A stretch of 64,000 nt of DNA, from the NCBI RefSeq assembly GCF_003724155.1, contig NZ_RJJQ01000011.1, positions 62,001-126,000 on the forward strand. Reading direction: 5' to 3'. Under the pieces are notes generated by a model. That model saw nothing but the letters and a program-made list of their open reading frames with translations, was not told the DNA's origin and searched no databases. This document shows positions 44,055 through 54,526 of the stretch, piece by piece (within the stretch, counting starts at the first letter, position 1; each line of letters begins with the position of its first letter). The position numbers and the translations under genes are program-made. The DNA is from Flexivirga caeni. GTDB lineage: Bacteria > Actinomycetota > Actinomycetes > Actinomycetales > Dermatophilaceae.

Positions 44055-44719
44055 CCAACAGCTTTGGAGCACAGATGAATTCGCCGTATGCCGGGCTGGC
44101 CGCCCCGCAGCCGAGCAGCCGCTACATCCTGCCGCAGTTCGAGGAGCGCACGTCATACGGCATGAAGCGCTCGGATCCCTACAACAAGCTCTTCGAGGAC
44201 CGCATCATCTTCCTCGGGGTGCAGGTGGACGACGCGTCGGCCGACGACATCATCGCGCAGCTAATCGTGTTGGAGAGCCAGGATCCGGACCGGGACATCC
44301 TGATGTACATCAACTCCCCGGGTGGTTCGTTCACGGCGCTGACCGCGATCTACGACACCATGCAATACATCCAGCCCGACGTGCAGACGTTCGTCATCGG
44401 CCAGGCGGCGTCGGCCGCCGCGGTGCTGCTGGGTGCGGGTGCGCCGGGCAAGCGGTTCGCGCTGCCCAACGCGCGGATCCTGATCCACCAGCCGGCGATG
44501 GAGGGCACCGGTGGCACGGCCTCCGACCTGGAGATCACCGCCAACGAGGTCTTCCGGATGCGCGAGTGGCTGGAGAAGACCTGGGCCAAGCACACCGGCC
44601 GCACGCCGGAGCAGGTCAAGAACGACATCGAACGCGACAAGATCCTGACGGCCGACGAGGCCAAGGAGTACGGCCTCATCGACCAGGTGCTGTCCAGCCG
44701 CAAGGCCTCCGCGCAGTAG
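44051..44719 (+). CDS. clpP2: ATP-dependent Clp protease proteolytic subunit ClpP2
   Basis: Second subunit of ClpP1P2, 222 aa. Triad: Ser in [10 protein letters not shown], His in [11 protein letters not shown], Asp in I-E-R-D-K-I-L. The N-terminal about 35 residues ([10 protein letters not shown]) are the propeptide removed on activation. In mycobacteria ClpX docks on ClpP2. Translationally coupled to clpP1. A GTCATAC word at 44152 falls on a rare Ser codon TCA. Confidence 0.97.
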   Translation: MTNSFGAQMNSPYAGLAAPQPSSRYILPQFEERTSYGMKRSDPYNKLFEDRIIFLGVQVDDASADDIIAQLIVLESQDPDRDILMYINSPGGSFTALTAIYDTMQYIQPDVQTFVIGQAASAAAVLLGAGAPGKRFALPNARILIHQPAMEGTGGTASDLEITANEVFRMREWLEKTWAKHTGRTPEQVKNDIERDKILTADEAKEYGLIDQVLSSRKASAQ

Positions 44720-44963
44720 TAAGCAGTCCAGGAGTAACGAGCGTCCGGGAACCCGGCGGCGCATGGTCGCACGCTGGTGCCGGATGACCCTGGTGCCGTC
44801 ATTCGCGTCGGTGGGGGTCCGGTCACAATTCCGCTGTCAGCGGACAGGCGTGACTTGTTGTGCGACACCGCGTTTCAATGGAGCAGGTGGCCGACGCGGG
44901 CAGGTAGCGTCGGCGCAGCGACCGGCATACGGGCCGGGACACGGCAGACAAGATGGAGGGCGC

Positions 44964-46250
<1,287 letters not shown>

Positions 46251-46271
46251 GCGCGTAGCAATTTCGTATGG

Positions 46272-46308
46272 CGCCCGGGCTCCGGTCACTGACCGGAGCC
46301 GGGCGTTT
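46272..46308. terminator. Terminator between clpX and the DUF58 operon
   Basis: Near-perfect stem CGCCCGG(G)CTCCGGTCA / TGACCGGAGCCGGGCG with one bulged G and a single-base loop, followed by TTTCC on the plus strand. It also covers the stop region of the convergent membrane gene (46286). Confidence 0.85.
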
Positions 46309-46840
46309 CCGTCCCCGCGGTGAGCCGCAGGGTCACCAGGGTCGCGACGACCAGGCCCGCGAGGGCTGCCGCGACGCCATACGGAACGAGGGCGCTGTTG
46401 GCGGGCTCGATGAGCAGCGCCAACGCGCCCACCACAGTCGTGGCGAGCCCGACCAGGACGGTGCGCCGGGTCCAGCTGGCCACGATCGCGCGCGGTATGG
46501 CGGCCTGGTCCGGGCCGCTGCCCGCGAGGGCGACCAACACGTGCGCGATCAGCAGCAGCCACGCGGCGGGCAGCACCAGCCAGGAGGTAGATCCGACACC
46601 GCTGAACAGCCACTGCGCAACCATCGCGCCCAGTAGCAGCAACCCGGCGAAGCTGTCGCTGTTGCTCACCAAGATCACGCACCCGATCACGGTGCACAGC
46701 AGGCCCATCCAGCTCACCGCACCGGCCCCGATGTCGGTCATCAGCAGCAGCACGACAGCCGCGCCGATCGCGATGGCCAGGGCGGTTGCACGGTCGCGGT
46801 GCAGCCCGAGGATGCGCGTCATATTTGGAATGAACCTCAT
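46286..46840 (-). CDS. Hypothetical membrane protein, last gene of DUF4129-MoxR-DUF58 operon
   Basis: 184 aa; start ATG 46840 overlaps the DUF58 stop (ATGA). Four or five hydrophobic helices (L-A-I-A-I-G-A-A-V-V-L-L-L-M-T, M-G-L-L-C-T-V-I-G-C-V-I-L-V, L-L-L-L-G-A-M-V-A-Q-W-L-F, L-V-L-P-A-A-W-L-L-L-I-A-H-V-L-V-A-L) and a short soluble tail. I recognise no function. Its place in the operon suggests a role in the same membrane-associated process. Confidence 0.8.
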   Translation of the reverse strand: MRFIPNMTRILGLHRDRATALAIAIGAAVVLLLMTDIGAGAVSWMGLLCTVIGCVILVSNSDSFAGLLLLGAMVAQWLFSGVGSTSWLVLPAAWLLLIAHVLVALAGSGPDQAAIPRAIVASWTRRTVLVGLATTVVGALALLIEPANSALVPYGVAAALAGLVVATLVTLRLTAGTETPGSGQ

Positions 46841-48147
46841 CGCTGCACCGCCCTCGGCTGCGGACGCGCGGACAAGCGGGCAAGCACCGGATCGAGGCTG
46901 CCCGGTCCTTGCCATCGGACGACGGGCACGCCGAGCCGCTCGATGGCGCTGATCTCGCGGCGCCGTTCCAGCAGCCGCACGCGCACGGCCAGGGCCGTCT
47001 CCCGGTCGGTGTCGGCCGGCATGCCGGGAAAGCAGTCGACGACGAGCACGGTGATGCCGCGCCGGGCCAGTTCGGCCGCAAGCGTCAGGGGCATCGGGCT
47101 GAGCAACGGGCTGATCAGCAGCAGCATGCCGCCGGCGTGTACGTGGCTGCGCACGGCTGCGCGCTGGAAGCTGGCGCCGCCGAGGCCGCGTTCGACCCCG
47201 CTCAGGCAGTCCAGCAGGCGCCGGCGGTGCAGCACTCCCATGCCGATGGGCACCCTGGTCGGCCGCATGCCGCCCACCACTTCGAGACCGACGCGGTCAC
47301 CGCGGCCTAGGAAGTAGGTGGCCAGCCCAGCCGAGGCGCGAACGCCGAGGTCGAGCGAGCTCTGCTCACCGGCGTCGACATTGCTGTCCCCGACGTCCGT
47401 CGAGGCGTCCAGCACGATGAGGATCTCGGTGTCCTGCTCCGCGAAGGATGTGCGCACATGCAGCGTGCCCGTGCGCGCGGACACGGGCCAGTGGATGCGC
47501 CGCAGCCGGTCGCCGGGCTGGACCTGGCGGATGTCGGCGAACTCGGTTCCGTCCGCGCGCATGTTGCTCCGGTTGACGCCGATCAGGCCGTGCGGGTGGG
47601 GCAGTCCGCGGGTGCTGTCGAAGCGCGCGATCTCCGGCATGGTGGCGACCGTGATGGAGGGCAGGTCCACTGCGCCATACCGGTAGCCGCCCCACGGACC
47701 GAACACCGCGAGCCGGCTGCCGAGGATCTGATGGGTGCCCCACCGGTTCGATCGCCACCGCAAGGTCGTGACGCAGCTGCCGTCCCGGAGCGAAGCGCTG
47801 AGTGCGCTCAGGTCGGGCGTCAGGGTGAGCAGCCGGTGGTCACCGACGTATGCCGAGAACTGCTCCGCGGTGTCGCAGCCACTGACGCGGATCGTCCACG
47901 CCTGGGTGGTGCCCTCTACCGGGCTCGTCGTGGAGACCGTGCCGGTGATGTCGGGTATGGCGCGAGGCCGGGTCGCGAGGGTCCAGACGGTCACGATGAG
48001 CAGCGGTGTGCCCAGCACCAGCAGGTCGGCCCGACCGAAGGCGACCGCGAGACCGACGAGCACAGCGGCGGCGACCGCCGCGCGCAGGAACGCCGGGGTG
48101 ATGCTCCAGCCCGTTTGACGGGACGGACGGACAGTCTGGCCGGCCAT
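46837..48147 (-). CDS. DUF58 domain protein (vWA-like)
   Basis: 436 aa with two N-terminal membrane helices and a DUF58 domain: G-T-E-F-A-D-I-R-x-x-x-P-G-D-R-L-R-R-I-H-W-P (about 200-222) and I-L-I-V-L-D-A-S-T-D (vWA-like strand with D-x-S; the full MIDAS is partial). DUF58 proteins are usual partners of MoxR ATPases. It lies 10 bp after MoxR and overlaps the next gene, so it is in a five-gene unit. Confidence 0.9.
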   Translation of the reverse strand: MAGQTVRPSRQTGWSITPAFLRAAVAAAVLVGLAVAFGRADLLVLGTPLLIVTVWTLATRPRAIPDITGTVSTTSPVEGTTQAWTIRVSGCDTAEQFSAYVGDHRLLTLTPDLSALSASLRDGSCVTTLRWRSNRWGTHQILGSRLAVFGPWGGYRYGAVDLPSITVATMPEIARFDSTRGLPHPHGLIGVNRSNMRADGTEFADIRQVQPGDRLRRIHWPVSARTGTLHVRTSFAEQDTEILIVLDASTDVGDSNVDAGEQSSLDLGVRASAGLATYFLGRGDRVGLEVVGGMRPTRVPIGMGVLHRRRLLDCLSGVERGLGGASFQRAAVRSHVHAGGMLLLISPLLSPMPLTLAAELARRGITVLVVDCFPGMPADTDRETALAVRVRLLERRREISAIERLGVPVVRWQGPGSLDPVLARLSARPQPRAVQR

Positions 48148-48157
48148 GGGTGGCTCG

Positions 48158-49138
48158 TCAGCCCTTCGCGGTTGCCGGTGCAGGGACGTTGTCGAGCACC
48201 GAGCGAATGACGGAGGACGCGTTGGCTCCGCTCATCCACAGCTCCGGCTTGATCGTGACGCGGTGCGAAAGGACCGATGGGGCAACGGCTTTCACATCTT
48301 CAGGAGTGACGAAGTCCCGGCCGCGCACCACTGCGAACGCACGAGCCACGAGCATGAGCGCCAGCGAACCGCGGGGCGAGGAGCCGATGAGCACCTGCGC
48401 TTGCGTCCGGGTCGCGGCCGCGAGCCGGACGCAGTAGTCGACGACCGAGTCCTCGACGACGAGTTGCTCGATCGCCGCCTGCATGCCGAGCAGGCCCGCG
48501 GCGTCGGTGACCGGCTCGAGGGTGATGTCCTCCTGCTGGCGGCGCATCCGGCGCAGCAGGACGTCCACTTCCTCCTCGGCGGTGGGATAGCCGAAACTCA
48601 CCCGGCTCAGGAATCGGTCGAGCTGTGCTTCCGGGAGGGGGTATGTCCCTTCGTACTCCACGGGATTCGCGGTTGCGATGACGTGGAACGGGTGGGGGAG
48701 CCGGAAGGTCTGGCCCTCCACGGTGACCTGACGTTCCTGCATCGCCTCCAGCAGCGCGGCCTGGGTCTTCGGGGGAGTGCGGTTGATCTCGTCGGCCAGC
48801 AGCAACCCGGTGAAGAGTGGACCTTGCCGGAAGTCGAAGGTGGCCGTCCGCTGGTCGAAGATGAACGACCCGGTGAGGTCGGCCGGCAGCAGGTCGGGGG
48901 TGAACTGGGCACGGGCGAAGTCCAGGCCGAGGGTCTGCGCCAGCGAGCGCGCGGCGAGCGTCTTGCCCAGCCCGGGGTTGTCCTCGAGCAGCACGTGCCC
49001 ACCGGCGAGCACGGTCGCCAGGACGAGTTCGAGTGCGTGCCGCTTACCGACGACCGCGCGGTCGACGCTGTCCAGGATCTGCGCGGCCCGCTCGGTGGTC
49101 TCGGCGATGGACGGGATGACTACTGGTTGTTCACTCAC
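48158..49138 (-). CDS. MoxR family AAA+ ATPase
   Basis: 326 aa. Walker A is relaxed as usual for MoxR (E-D-N-P-G-L-G-K-T), Walker B L-L-A-D-E-I-N-R-T, sensor 1 A-T-A-N-P-V-E-Y-E-G, sensor 2 region S-P-R-G-S-L-A-L. MoxR proteins act as chaperone-like activators of partner (often vWA/DUF58) proteins. Overlaps the preceding gene by 4 bp and is 10 bp before DUF58. Confidence 0.95.
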   Translation of the reverse strand: MSEQPVVIPSIAETTERAAQILDSVDRAVVGKRHALELVLATVLAGGHVLLEDNPGLGKTLAARSLAQTLGLDFARAQFTPDLLPADLTGSFIFDQRTATFDFRQGPLFTGLLLADEINRTPPKTQAALLEAMQERQVTVEGQTFRLPHPFHVIATANPVEYEGTYPLPEAQLDRFLSRVSFGYPTAEEEVDVLLRRMRRQQEDITLEPVTDAAGLLGMQAAIEQLVVEDSVVDYCVRLAAATRTQAQVLIGSSPRGSLALMLVARAFAVVRGRDFVTPEDVKAVAPSVLSHRVTIKPELWMSGANASSVIRSVLDNVPAPATAKG

Positions 49139-49671
49139 AGTGCCTCGATGCGGTTGACGATGTCGGTGATGGTTGCGGTGGTCGTGGGTGGTGCGGGCTG
49201 CGCGTGGAGGTATGCCGTCAGGCGCGGGTCGGCCTCGGCGAGCAACTGCTCGTCGTCCGGCAACTCCATCGCTCCGCTGGCCGCCGCACGTTCGCGGAGC
49301 CGGTCCAGCGCAGCGTCGCGCAGGATGCCCTGCAGGCTGTTGGCACTGGCGTTGGGTTCGTCGCGGGACTGCTGCCGGCCGTCGGCGATGAGCCGGGTCA
49401 GGTAGCTGATGCGGCTGTCGGCGTTAGTGCGTAGCCGCCGGCCCGCGGGAGAGCCTTCCCAGGAGGTGGCATCCCATCCCGAGAAGCGATCGCTGGCCAG
49501 CCAGTACACCGCGGCGAGGGCGGCCAGTGCAGCCAGCAGTCCGAGTGAGTCCGGATGCATATTCAGCCAGGCGGTGAGCCCCCAGGCGATCAGCCAGCAG
49601 GCGACGACGATCAGGATGCGGCGCCGCCACTTCCGGCGGGTGCCGGGGTCTTGCGGGTGTGGGGTCGTCAT
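49135..49671 (-). CDS. Hypothetical membrane protein between DUF4129 and MoxR
   Basis: 178 aa. Two helices (I-L-I-V-V-A-C-W-L-I-A-W-G-L-T-A-W-L and L-G-L-L-A-A-L-A-A-L-A-A-V-Y-W-L) and a C-terminal helical cytosolic domain. Overlaps both neighbours by 4 bp (ATGA). No recognised domain; its neighbours link it to a MoxR/DUF58 system. Confidence 0.82.
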   Translation of the reverse strand: MTTPHPQDPGTRRKWRRRILIVVACWLIAWGLTAWLNMHPDSLGLLAALAALAAVYWLASDRFSGWDATSWEGSPAGRRLRTNADSRISYLTRLIADGRQQSRDEPNASANSLQGILRDAALDRLRERAAASGAMELPDDEQLLAEADPRLTAYLHAQPAPPTTTATITDIVNRIEAL

Positions 49672-50399
49672 ACGCCCGCCCGGTCGGCAACGTGCAGCGA
49701 CGAGTGCAACCGGACCAGGGCAGCGAGTGCTTGCTGCCGGTCCTGCTCGTTGGCGGGGTGCTCGGAGAACCTCGCCGCGCGGTAGAGCCGCCCGAGGGTA
49801 CCGAGGGCCGTGCGGTCGACCTCGAAACTGTCGAGCACCCGGATGGTCAGCTCGGCGGACGTTTCACTCGGATGCCGCTCGACTCCGGCTGCAGCCACGG
49901 CCCGTTCCAGGTCCACCCAGCACGCGACGATCGCGTCTGACGGATCACCCTCCAGCAAGAGCTGCTGCTGTCTTCCCGTAGCCGCAGTGATGGATTCCAG
50001 CACCGCATCATCGATCTCCGGCAGTTCGCCGCCCTGGTGCGCGCGGCGGCGAGTGAGCCGCAACCGCCGATAGGCCGCGATCAGGGCGGCGATCAGCAAC
50101 CACAGCACGACGAGCAGCAGCAGGCCCAGGACGATGTCGACGAAGGTCGTCCCCAGGATGTGCGAGACGTGCTGATTCGGCTTGGTGGGGCTGCCGGAGC
50201 GGGCCGCTGGCTGGGTCGGCGGCCGGAGCCTCGCGTAATGCAGGTGCAGGTTCGGGTCGTGATTGGGGGTTTGCAGGATCGGGTTCCGCCGAGCGGTCGT
50301 GACAATGACGAGCATCATCAGGGCAAGAGCGGTCGCCGCGACGACAAGCAGCATCCGCCGATCAGGAACGCGAGGCGATCGGTCCTCCCCAGAACTCAC
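49668..50399 (-). CDS. DUF4129 domain protein
   Basis: 243 aa. First helix L-L-V-V-A-A-T-A-L-A-L-M-M-L-V-I-V, an extracytoplasmic linker, second helix I-V-L-G-L-L-L-L-V-V-L-W-L-L-I, then a C-terminal DUF4129-like helical region (D-P-S-D-A-I-V-A-C-W-V-D-L-E-R-A-V-A-A-A-G and R-L-Y-R-A-A-R-F-S). First gene of the operon DUF4129 - hypothetical - MoxR - DUF58 - hypothetical, a frequent actinobacterial arrangement of unknown physiology. Confidence 0.87.
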   Translation of the reverse strand: MSSGEDRSPRVPDRRMLLVVAATALALMMLVIVTTARRNPILQTPNHDPNLHLHYARLRPPTQPAARSGSPTKPNQHVSHILGTTFVDIVLGLLLLVVLWLLIAALIAAYRRLRLTRRRAHQGGELPEIDDAVLESITAATGRQQQLLLEGDPSDAIVACWVDLERAVAAAGVERHPSETSAELTIRVLDSFEVDRTALGTLGRLYRAARFSEHPANEQDRQQALAALVRLHSSLHVADRAGV

Positions 50400-50463
50400 C
50401 GCACCAACCTAGGCCCAATTGCTACCCGCGCGGGCCGAACGCGACGTATTCGTTACCGGGGCG

Positions 50464-53109
50464 CTACTTCTGCCGCGGAGGTGGTGGCACCAGCTCGACG
50501 TCGCGCACCTGGAGCGAGTCGGCGTCGGCATACCTGAGCGCCCCGGTCACCTTCCCGGCCGCCCGCAGGTCGCCTTCGCTTGCGTGCACGAGGTGCTGGG
50601 CGCCGGCCGGCGCCGCCAGGGTCAGCGCAGTCACCTCGGCACGCATGCCGAGCTTCGCATCGGACTTGGCCTTGCGGATGCCGGCGAGTGCCTCCCCGAG
50701 GACCTGCAGCGTCGCCGGGTCGCCGGTCGACGGGCCGCACTCCCCGGGCAGCGGCCACGACGCGCGGTGCACCGTGCCCTCATGCCACCAGGACCAGACC
50801 TCTTCGGTCGAATAGGGCAGAAACGGTGCGAACAAACGCAATTGGACGTCCAGCGCGATGCGCAGCGTCGCGCGTGCGCTGACGGCGGCGCCTTCGCCCT
50901 GGGCGCCATACGCCCGGTCCTTGACCAGCTCGATGTAGTCGTTGCAGAAGGTCCAGAAGAACTCTTCGGTCAGCTCCAGGCTGCGGGTGTAGTCCCACGA
51001 CTCGAAGTGCTTGGTCGCCTGTTCCACCAGGGTGCGCAGGCCAGCGAGTAGCGCCAGGTCGAGCGGCTCGGTGACAGCGGCCGCGAGGTCGCCGTGCACT
51101 TCTCCCATAGAGAGCGCGAACTTGCTCGCGTTGAGCAGCTTCATGGCCAGCCGCCGGCCGACCTTCATCTGGTCTTCTTCGTATGCCGCGTCCTGGCCCA
51201 TTCGAGCCGAGGCGGCCCAGTAGCGCACCGCGTCGGCGCTGTGCTGGGTCAGCACGTCCTCCGGCGTGACGACGTTCCCCTTCGACTTGGACATCTTCTT
51301 GCGGTCCGGGTCGAGGATCCAGCCGTTGATGGCCGCATCCGACCAGGGCACACAGTCGTGCTCGAGATGACTGCGCACCACGGTCGCGAACAGCCAGGTG
51401 CGGATGATGTCGTGGCCTTGCGGCCGCATGTCCATCGGGAAGATCTTCGCGAAGAGCTCGTCGTCGTTGCGGCCACCCGCGTTGCCCGCCACCGGCCAGC
51501 CGGACACGATCTGCGGGGTGAGCGATGAGGTCGCCCAGGTGTCCATGATGTCCGGATCACTGACGAACCCGCCTGGCACGCCTCGCTGTTCGGCCGTGTA
51601 ACCGGGTGGCACGTCGGTGGCCGGGTCGACCGGCAGGGTGTCCGCCGTGGCTGCGATCGGGTGGTCGTGGTCGATCTCGCCGTCGGCATCCAGCGGATAC
51701 CAGATGGGGAACGGCACGCCGAAGAAGCGCTGCCGGCTGATCAGCCAGTCGCCGTTGAGGCCCTCGACCCAGTTGGTGTAGCGGCTGCGCATGAACGACG
51801 GATGGAAGTCGATCTGCTCTGCGCACGCGAGGAGTGCCTTGCGCAGTTCGGCGTCCCGGCCGCCGTTGGTGAGATACCACTGGCGGCTGGTCACGATCTC
51901 CAGCGGCTTCTCGCCGCGTTCGTAGAAATTGGCCTTGCGCTGGGTTGGTTTCGGCTCCCCGTCGAGATCGCCGGACTCGCGCAGTGCGTCGACGACGGCG
52001 ATCCGGGCCGAGTGGACGGTCTTGGTGGCCATGTTCTCGGCATACAACTGCTCGCCGGGGCCACCGGCGACCCACGCGGGCGTCTCGCCCTGCAGCCGCC
52101 CGTTGCGGGTGATGATCGAGCGGGTCGGCAACTGGAGCTCGCGCCACCAGGTCACGTCGGTCAGGTCGCCGAAGGTGCAGCACATGGCGATGCCGGCGCC
52201 CTTGTCGGGCTCGGCCAGCCGGTGTGCGAGGACCGGGATCTCGACGCCGAAAAGCGGTGAGGTCACAGTGGATCCGAAGAGCGCCTGGTACCGCTCGTCG
52301 TCCGGGTGCGCGATCAGCGCGACGCAGGCGGGGATCAGCTCGGGGCGGGTCGTCTCGATGTAGACGGGTTCGTCGCCGTGGTGGAAGGCCACCCGGTGGA
52401 AGGCGCCGGGGTAGTCGCGGGCCTCCAACTCGGCCTGGGCGACCGCGGACTGGAAGGTGACATCCCACAGGCCTGGCGCCTCGGCCTGGTAGGCCTCGCC
52501 CCGCTCCAGGTTGTGCAGGAAGGCCTCCTGCGCCACGGCCCGCGAGCGGTCGTCGATGGTGCGGTAGGTCTGTGCCCAATCGACCGACACCCCGAGCCGG
52601 CGGAAGAGCGACTCGAACGCCTTCTCGTCCTCGGTGGTCAGCTCCTCGCACAGCGGGATGAAGTTGGCGCGGCTGATCGGCACCTGGTCGGCAGCCTTGA
52701 CTGACTTGCCTTCGGCACCACGCAGCGGCGGGGTGAAGTCGGGATCGTATGCCGCGGAGTGGTCGCCGCGGACGCCGTAGAAGTTCTGCACGCGGCGCTC
52801 GGTCGGCAGGCCGTTGTCGTCCCACCCGAGCGGGTAGAACACCTCCTTGCCGCGCATCCGCTGATAGCGCGCCACCACGTCGGTGTGCGTATAGCCGAAG
52901 ACGTGCCCCACATGCAGGCTCCCGCTCGCGGTGGGCGGAGGGGTGTCGATGGAGAAGACCCGGTCGCGGGGGAGCGACAGGGCGCGCTCACGGTCGAACT
53001 TGTAGGTGTCCTGCTCCCGCCATACAGCGGCCCACTTGTCCTCCAGGCCGTCCACGGTCGGCTTGTCGGGGATCTGTGGGCTGTGCTGCTGGTGGGCGGG
53101 TTCAGTCAT
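50464..53109 (-). CDS. valS: Valyl-tRNA synthetase
   Basis: Class Ia synthetase charging tRNA-Val, 881 aa from ATG 53109. Signature P-P-P-T-A-S-G-S-L-H-V-G-H-V (HIGH) near 53 and K-K-M-S-K-S-K-G (KMSKS) near 590; the CP1 editing domain lies between, with T-T-R-P-E-L-I. The length and the shortened C-terminus suit the actinobacterial ValRS type. Read antisense, the region gives long shadow frames. No T-box or other leader was recognised upstream, where an F5 repeat lies. Confidence 0.97.
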   Translation of the reverse strand: MTEPAHQQHSPQIPDKPTVDGLEDKWAAVWREQDTYKFDRERALSLPRDRVFSIDTPPPTASGSLHVGHVFGYTHTDVVARYQRMRGKEVFYPLGWDDNGLPTERRVQNFYGVRGDHSAAYDPDFTPPLRGAEGKSVKAADQVPISRANFIPLCEELTTEDEKAFESLFRRLGVSVDWAQTYRTIDDRSRAVAQEAFLHNLERGEAYQAEAPGLWDVTFQSAVAQAELEARDYPGAFHRVAFHHGDEPVYIETTRPELIPACVALIAHPDDERYQALFGSTVTSPLFGVEIPVLAHRLAEPDKGAGIAMCCTFGDLTDVTWWRELQLPTRSIITRNGRLQGETPAWVAGGPGEQLYAENMATKTVHSARIAVVDALRESGDLDGEPKPTQRKANFYERGEKPLEIVTSRQWYLTNGGRDAELRKALLACAEQIDFHPSFMRSRYTNWVEGLNGDWLISRQRFFGVPFPIWYPLDADGEIDHDHPIAATADTLPVDPATDVPPGYTAEQRGVPGGFVSDPDIMDTWATSSLTPQIVSGWPVAGNAGGRNDDELFAKIFPMDMRPQGHDIIRTWLFATVVRSHLEHDCVPWSDAAINGWILDPDRKKMSKSKGNVVTPEDVLTQHSADAVRYWAASARMGQDAAYEEDQMKVGRRLAMKLLNASKFALSMGEVHGDLAAAVTEPLDLALLAGLRTLVEQATKHFESWDYTRSLELTEEFFWTFCNDYIELVKDRAYGAQGEGAAVSARATLRIALDVQLRLFAPFLPYSTEEVWSWWHEGTVHRASWPLPGECGPSTGDPATLQVLGEALAGIRKAKSDAKLGMRAEVTALTLAAPAGAQHLVHASEGDLRAAGKVTGALRYADADSLQVRDVELVPPPPRQK

Positions 53110-53206
53110 GCCGCACATGATCCCATCCGCCCGAGCGCGCTGACGAATCGGTTTCCCGCCCGGCGCCCGCCTCGCCTCCCCTTCCCCGGTGCCCGCTTCC
53201 CTCCCG

Positions 53207-53270
53207 CGAATGACGGCTTCCTCGGTGAGCGACGGTGCAATTTCGCCGTCGCTCGGCGAATTCGCCGTCA
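53207..53270. repeat. Family F5 repeat, left copy
   Basis: CGAATGACGGCTTCCTCGG.. followed by GCGACGGTGCAATTTCGCCGTCGC, an internal hairpin, then TTCGCCGTCAG. It pairs, in inverted orientation, with 53701-53765 over about 64 bp. It lies in the divergent region between valS and the SnoaL-like gene. Confidence 0.8.
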
Positions 53271-53323
53271 GTCGGCAGGCCGGGCGAGCACGCGACCCTG
53301 TATGGCGACCGTAGTCTGCAGGC

Positions 53324-53704
53324 ATGGCAGCACTCGATCCGATCGGCATTCTCGAAGCGCATGTGGCGGCATTCAACGATCGCGACATCGATGGATTGCT
53401 GCGCGGCTTCACCGCGGATGCCGAGTGGGTCACCGGCCGATACCGGTGCTCCGGCATCGGCGAGCTGACGGAACTCTTCATCGGCGCCTTCGGGGCCATC
53501 GCTCCTCGGCTGGAGATTGTGCGGGCGGTGCCGGGGGATGGACTGGTTGCAGCCGAACTGGTGGAGCGTATGGCGATCGACGGTCAAGTCGTCGCGGCGC
53601 CGATCGCGGGGTTCTACACGCTGCGGGGCGGGCGGATCGCGATCGCGAAGATCTACCGGGAGGGCAGTGCCGACATACCGACTGCTGGTGCCGGCGCCGA
53701 GTGA
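53324..53704 (+). CDS. SnoaL-like (NTF2 fold) protein
   Basis: 126 aa. A single NTF2-fold domain: I-L-E-A-H-V-A-A-F-N-D-R-D-I-D-G-L-L near the start, D-A-E-W-V-T-G, and a C-terminal strand Y-T-L-R-G-G-R-I-A-I-A-K-I-Y-R-E-G. Such domains bind or convert small ligands; no catalytic residues are certain. Its stop codon lies within the right F5 repeat and the left repeat is just upstream, so the gene is wholly bracketed by inverted repeats. Confidence 0.8.
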   Translation: MAALDPIGILEAHVAAFNDRDIDGLLRGFTADAEWVTGRYRCSGIGELTELFIGAFGAIAPRLEIVRAVPGDGLVAAELVERMAIDGQVVAAPIAGFYTLRGGRIAIAKIYREGSADIPTAGAGAE

Positions 53705-53765
53705 CGGCGAATCCGTCGAATGACGGTGCAATTGCGCCGTCATTCGCCAAGGAAGCCGTCACTCG
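53701..53765. repeat. Family F5 repeat, right copy (inverted)
   Basis: On the minus strand it reads CGAGTGACGGCTTCCTTGGC, then GAATGACGGCGCAATTGCAC, CGTCATTC and TTCGCCGTCAC, aligning with 53207-53270 throughout with roughly one mismatch in five. The internal hairpin GAATGACGGTGCAATTGCGC/CGTCATTC is nearly perfect. Confidence 0.8.
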
Positions 53766-53904
53766 TGGGGAAAGGGGAGCGCTGGAGCGCTGGGGAGCCC
53801 GGACGGGTGAGCGACCGCAGGCCGGGCAATGTCGTGGATTCCGGGCGCGTGGCGATACGGTCGTCATGGCCAGTCAGATCAACCGGAACACTGGGGAGTG
53901 ACCA

Positions 53905-54486
53905 ATGCCCGACGCCAGCACGGTGCAGCAGTTCATCGACACCTTCCCGCCGGATGCGAACACACGCGTCCCGAGCGACGATTTCGTGTCGTATGGCGAG
54001 GCGCGTCTCCCGGACGCGCTGCTCGGCCTGTGGCGCACCCACGGTCTCGGCTGGTATGGCGGCGGGAGGGTCGCGCTGGTCGACCCGGGCCGCTGGATGC
54101 CGGTGCTGCAGACGTGGTTCGGTTCCTCGATCGGGAGCATCCCCTTCGCGATCACCAGCTTCGGCCACGTCTATCACTACGACCGGGTCGACGGTCACGA
54201 CCGCATCCAATGCCTCGACCCGCACTTCCAGCACAACGTCGAGGTGGCCCAGGATGCCGTGGTGTTCTTCACGCAGCACCTCACCGGCTCCAACTCTCAC
54301 CCGGCAGACCTGCGCGAGCTGCACAAGGCGGCCGTCAGCGAGCAAGGCAGCCTCGGCGAGGACGAGATCTTCTACTTCGAGCCGATCCTCGCGCTCGGTG
54401 GTCAGGTCAACCTCGACAATCTCAAGAAGGGTGACGGTCCGGAGCACGTCGGCGACATACACCGGCAGGTAGCAGCGCGCCGCTGA
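53905..54486 (+). CDS. GAD-like / DUF1851 domain protein
   Basis: 193 aa. N-terminal F-I-D-T-F-P-P-D-A-N and P-D-A-L-L-G-L-W-R-T-H-G-L-G-W-Y-G-G-G match the GAD-like region; the C-terminal part (I-T-S-F-G-H-V-Y, I-L-A-L-G-G) matches DUF1851 (Tdi1-type). Related proteins act as immunity factors for secreted toxins, but many actinobacterial members are solitary with no toxin near, as here. Start ATG 53905 after GGGGAG. Confidence 0.78.
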   Translation: MPDASTVQQFIDTFPPDANTRVPSDDFVSYGEARLPDALLGLWRTHGLGWYGGGRVALVDPGRWMPVLQTWFGSSIGSIPFAITSFGHVYHYDRVDGHDRIQCLDPHFQHNVEVAQDAVVFFTQHLTGSNSHPADLRELHKAAVSEQGSLGEDEIFYFEPILALGGQVNLDNLKKGDGPEHVGDIHRQVAARR

Positions 54487-54526
54487 GACCGAGCCCGGGG
54501 AGCCGTCCCGGAAGGAGCGGGAGCGA

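Noticed and set aside
53905-54486. Secreted toxin/immunity locus based on the GAD-like gene
   Set aside because: No large polymorphic toxin or secretion gene lies nearby, so only the domain name is supported.
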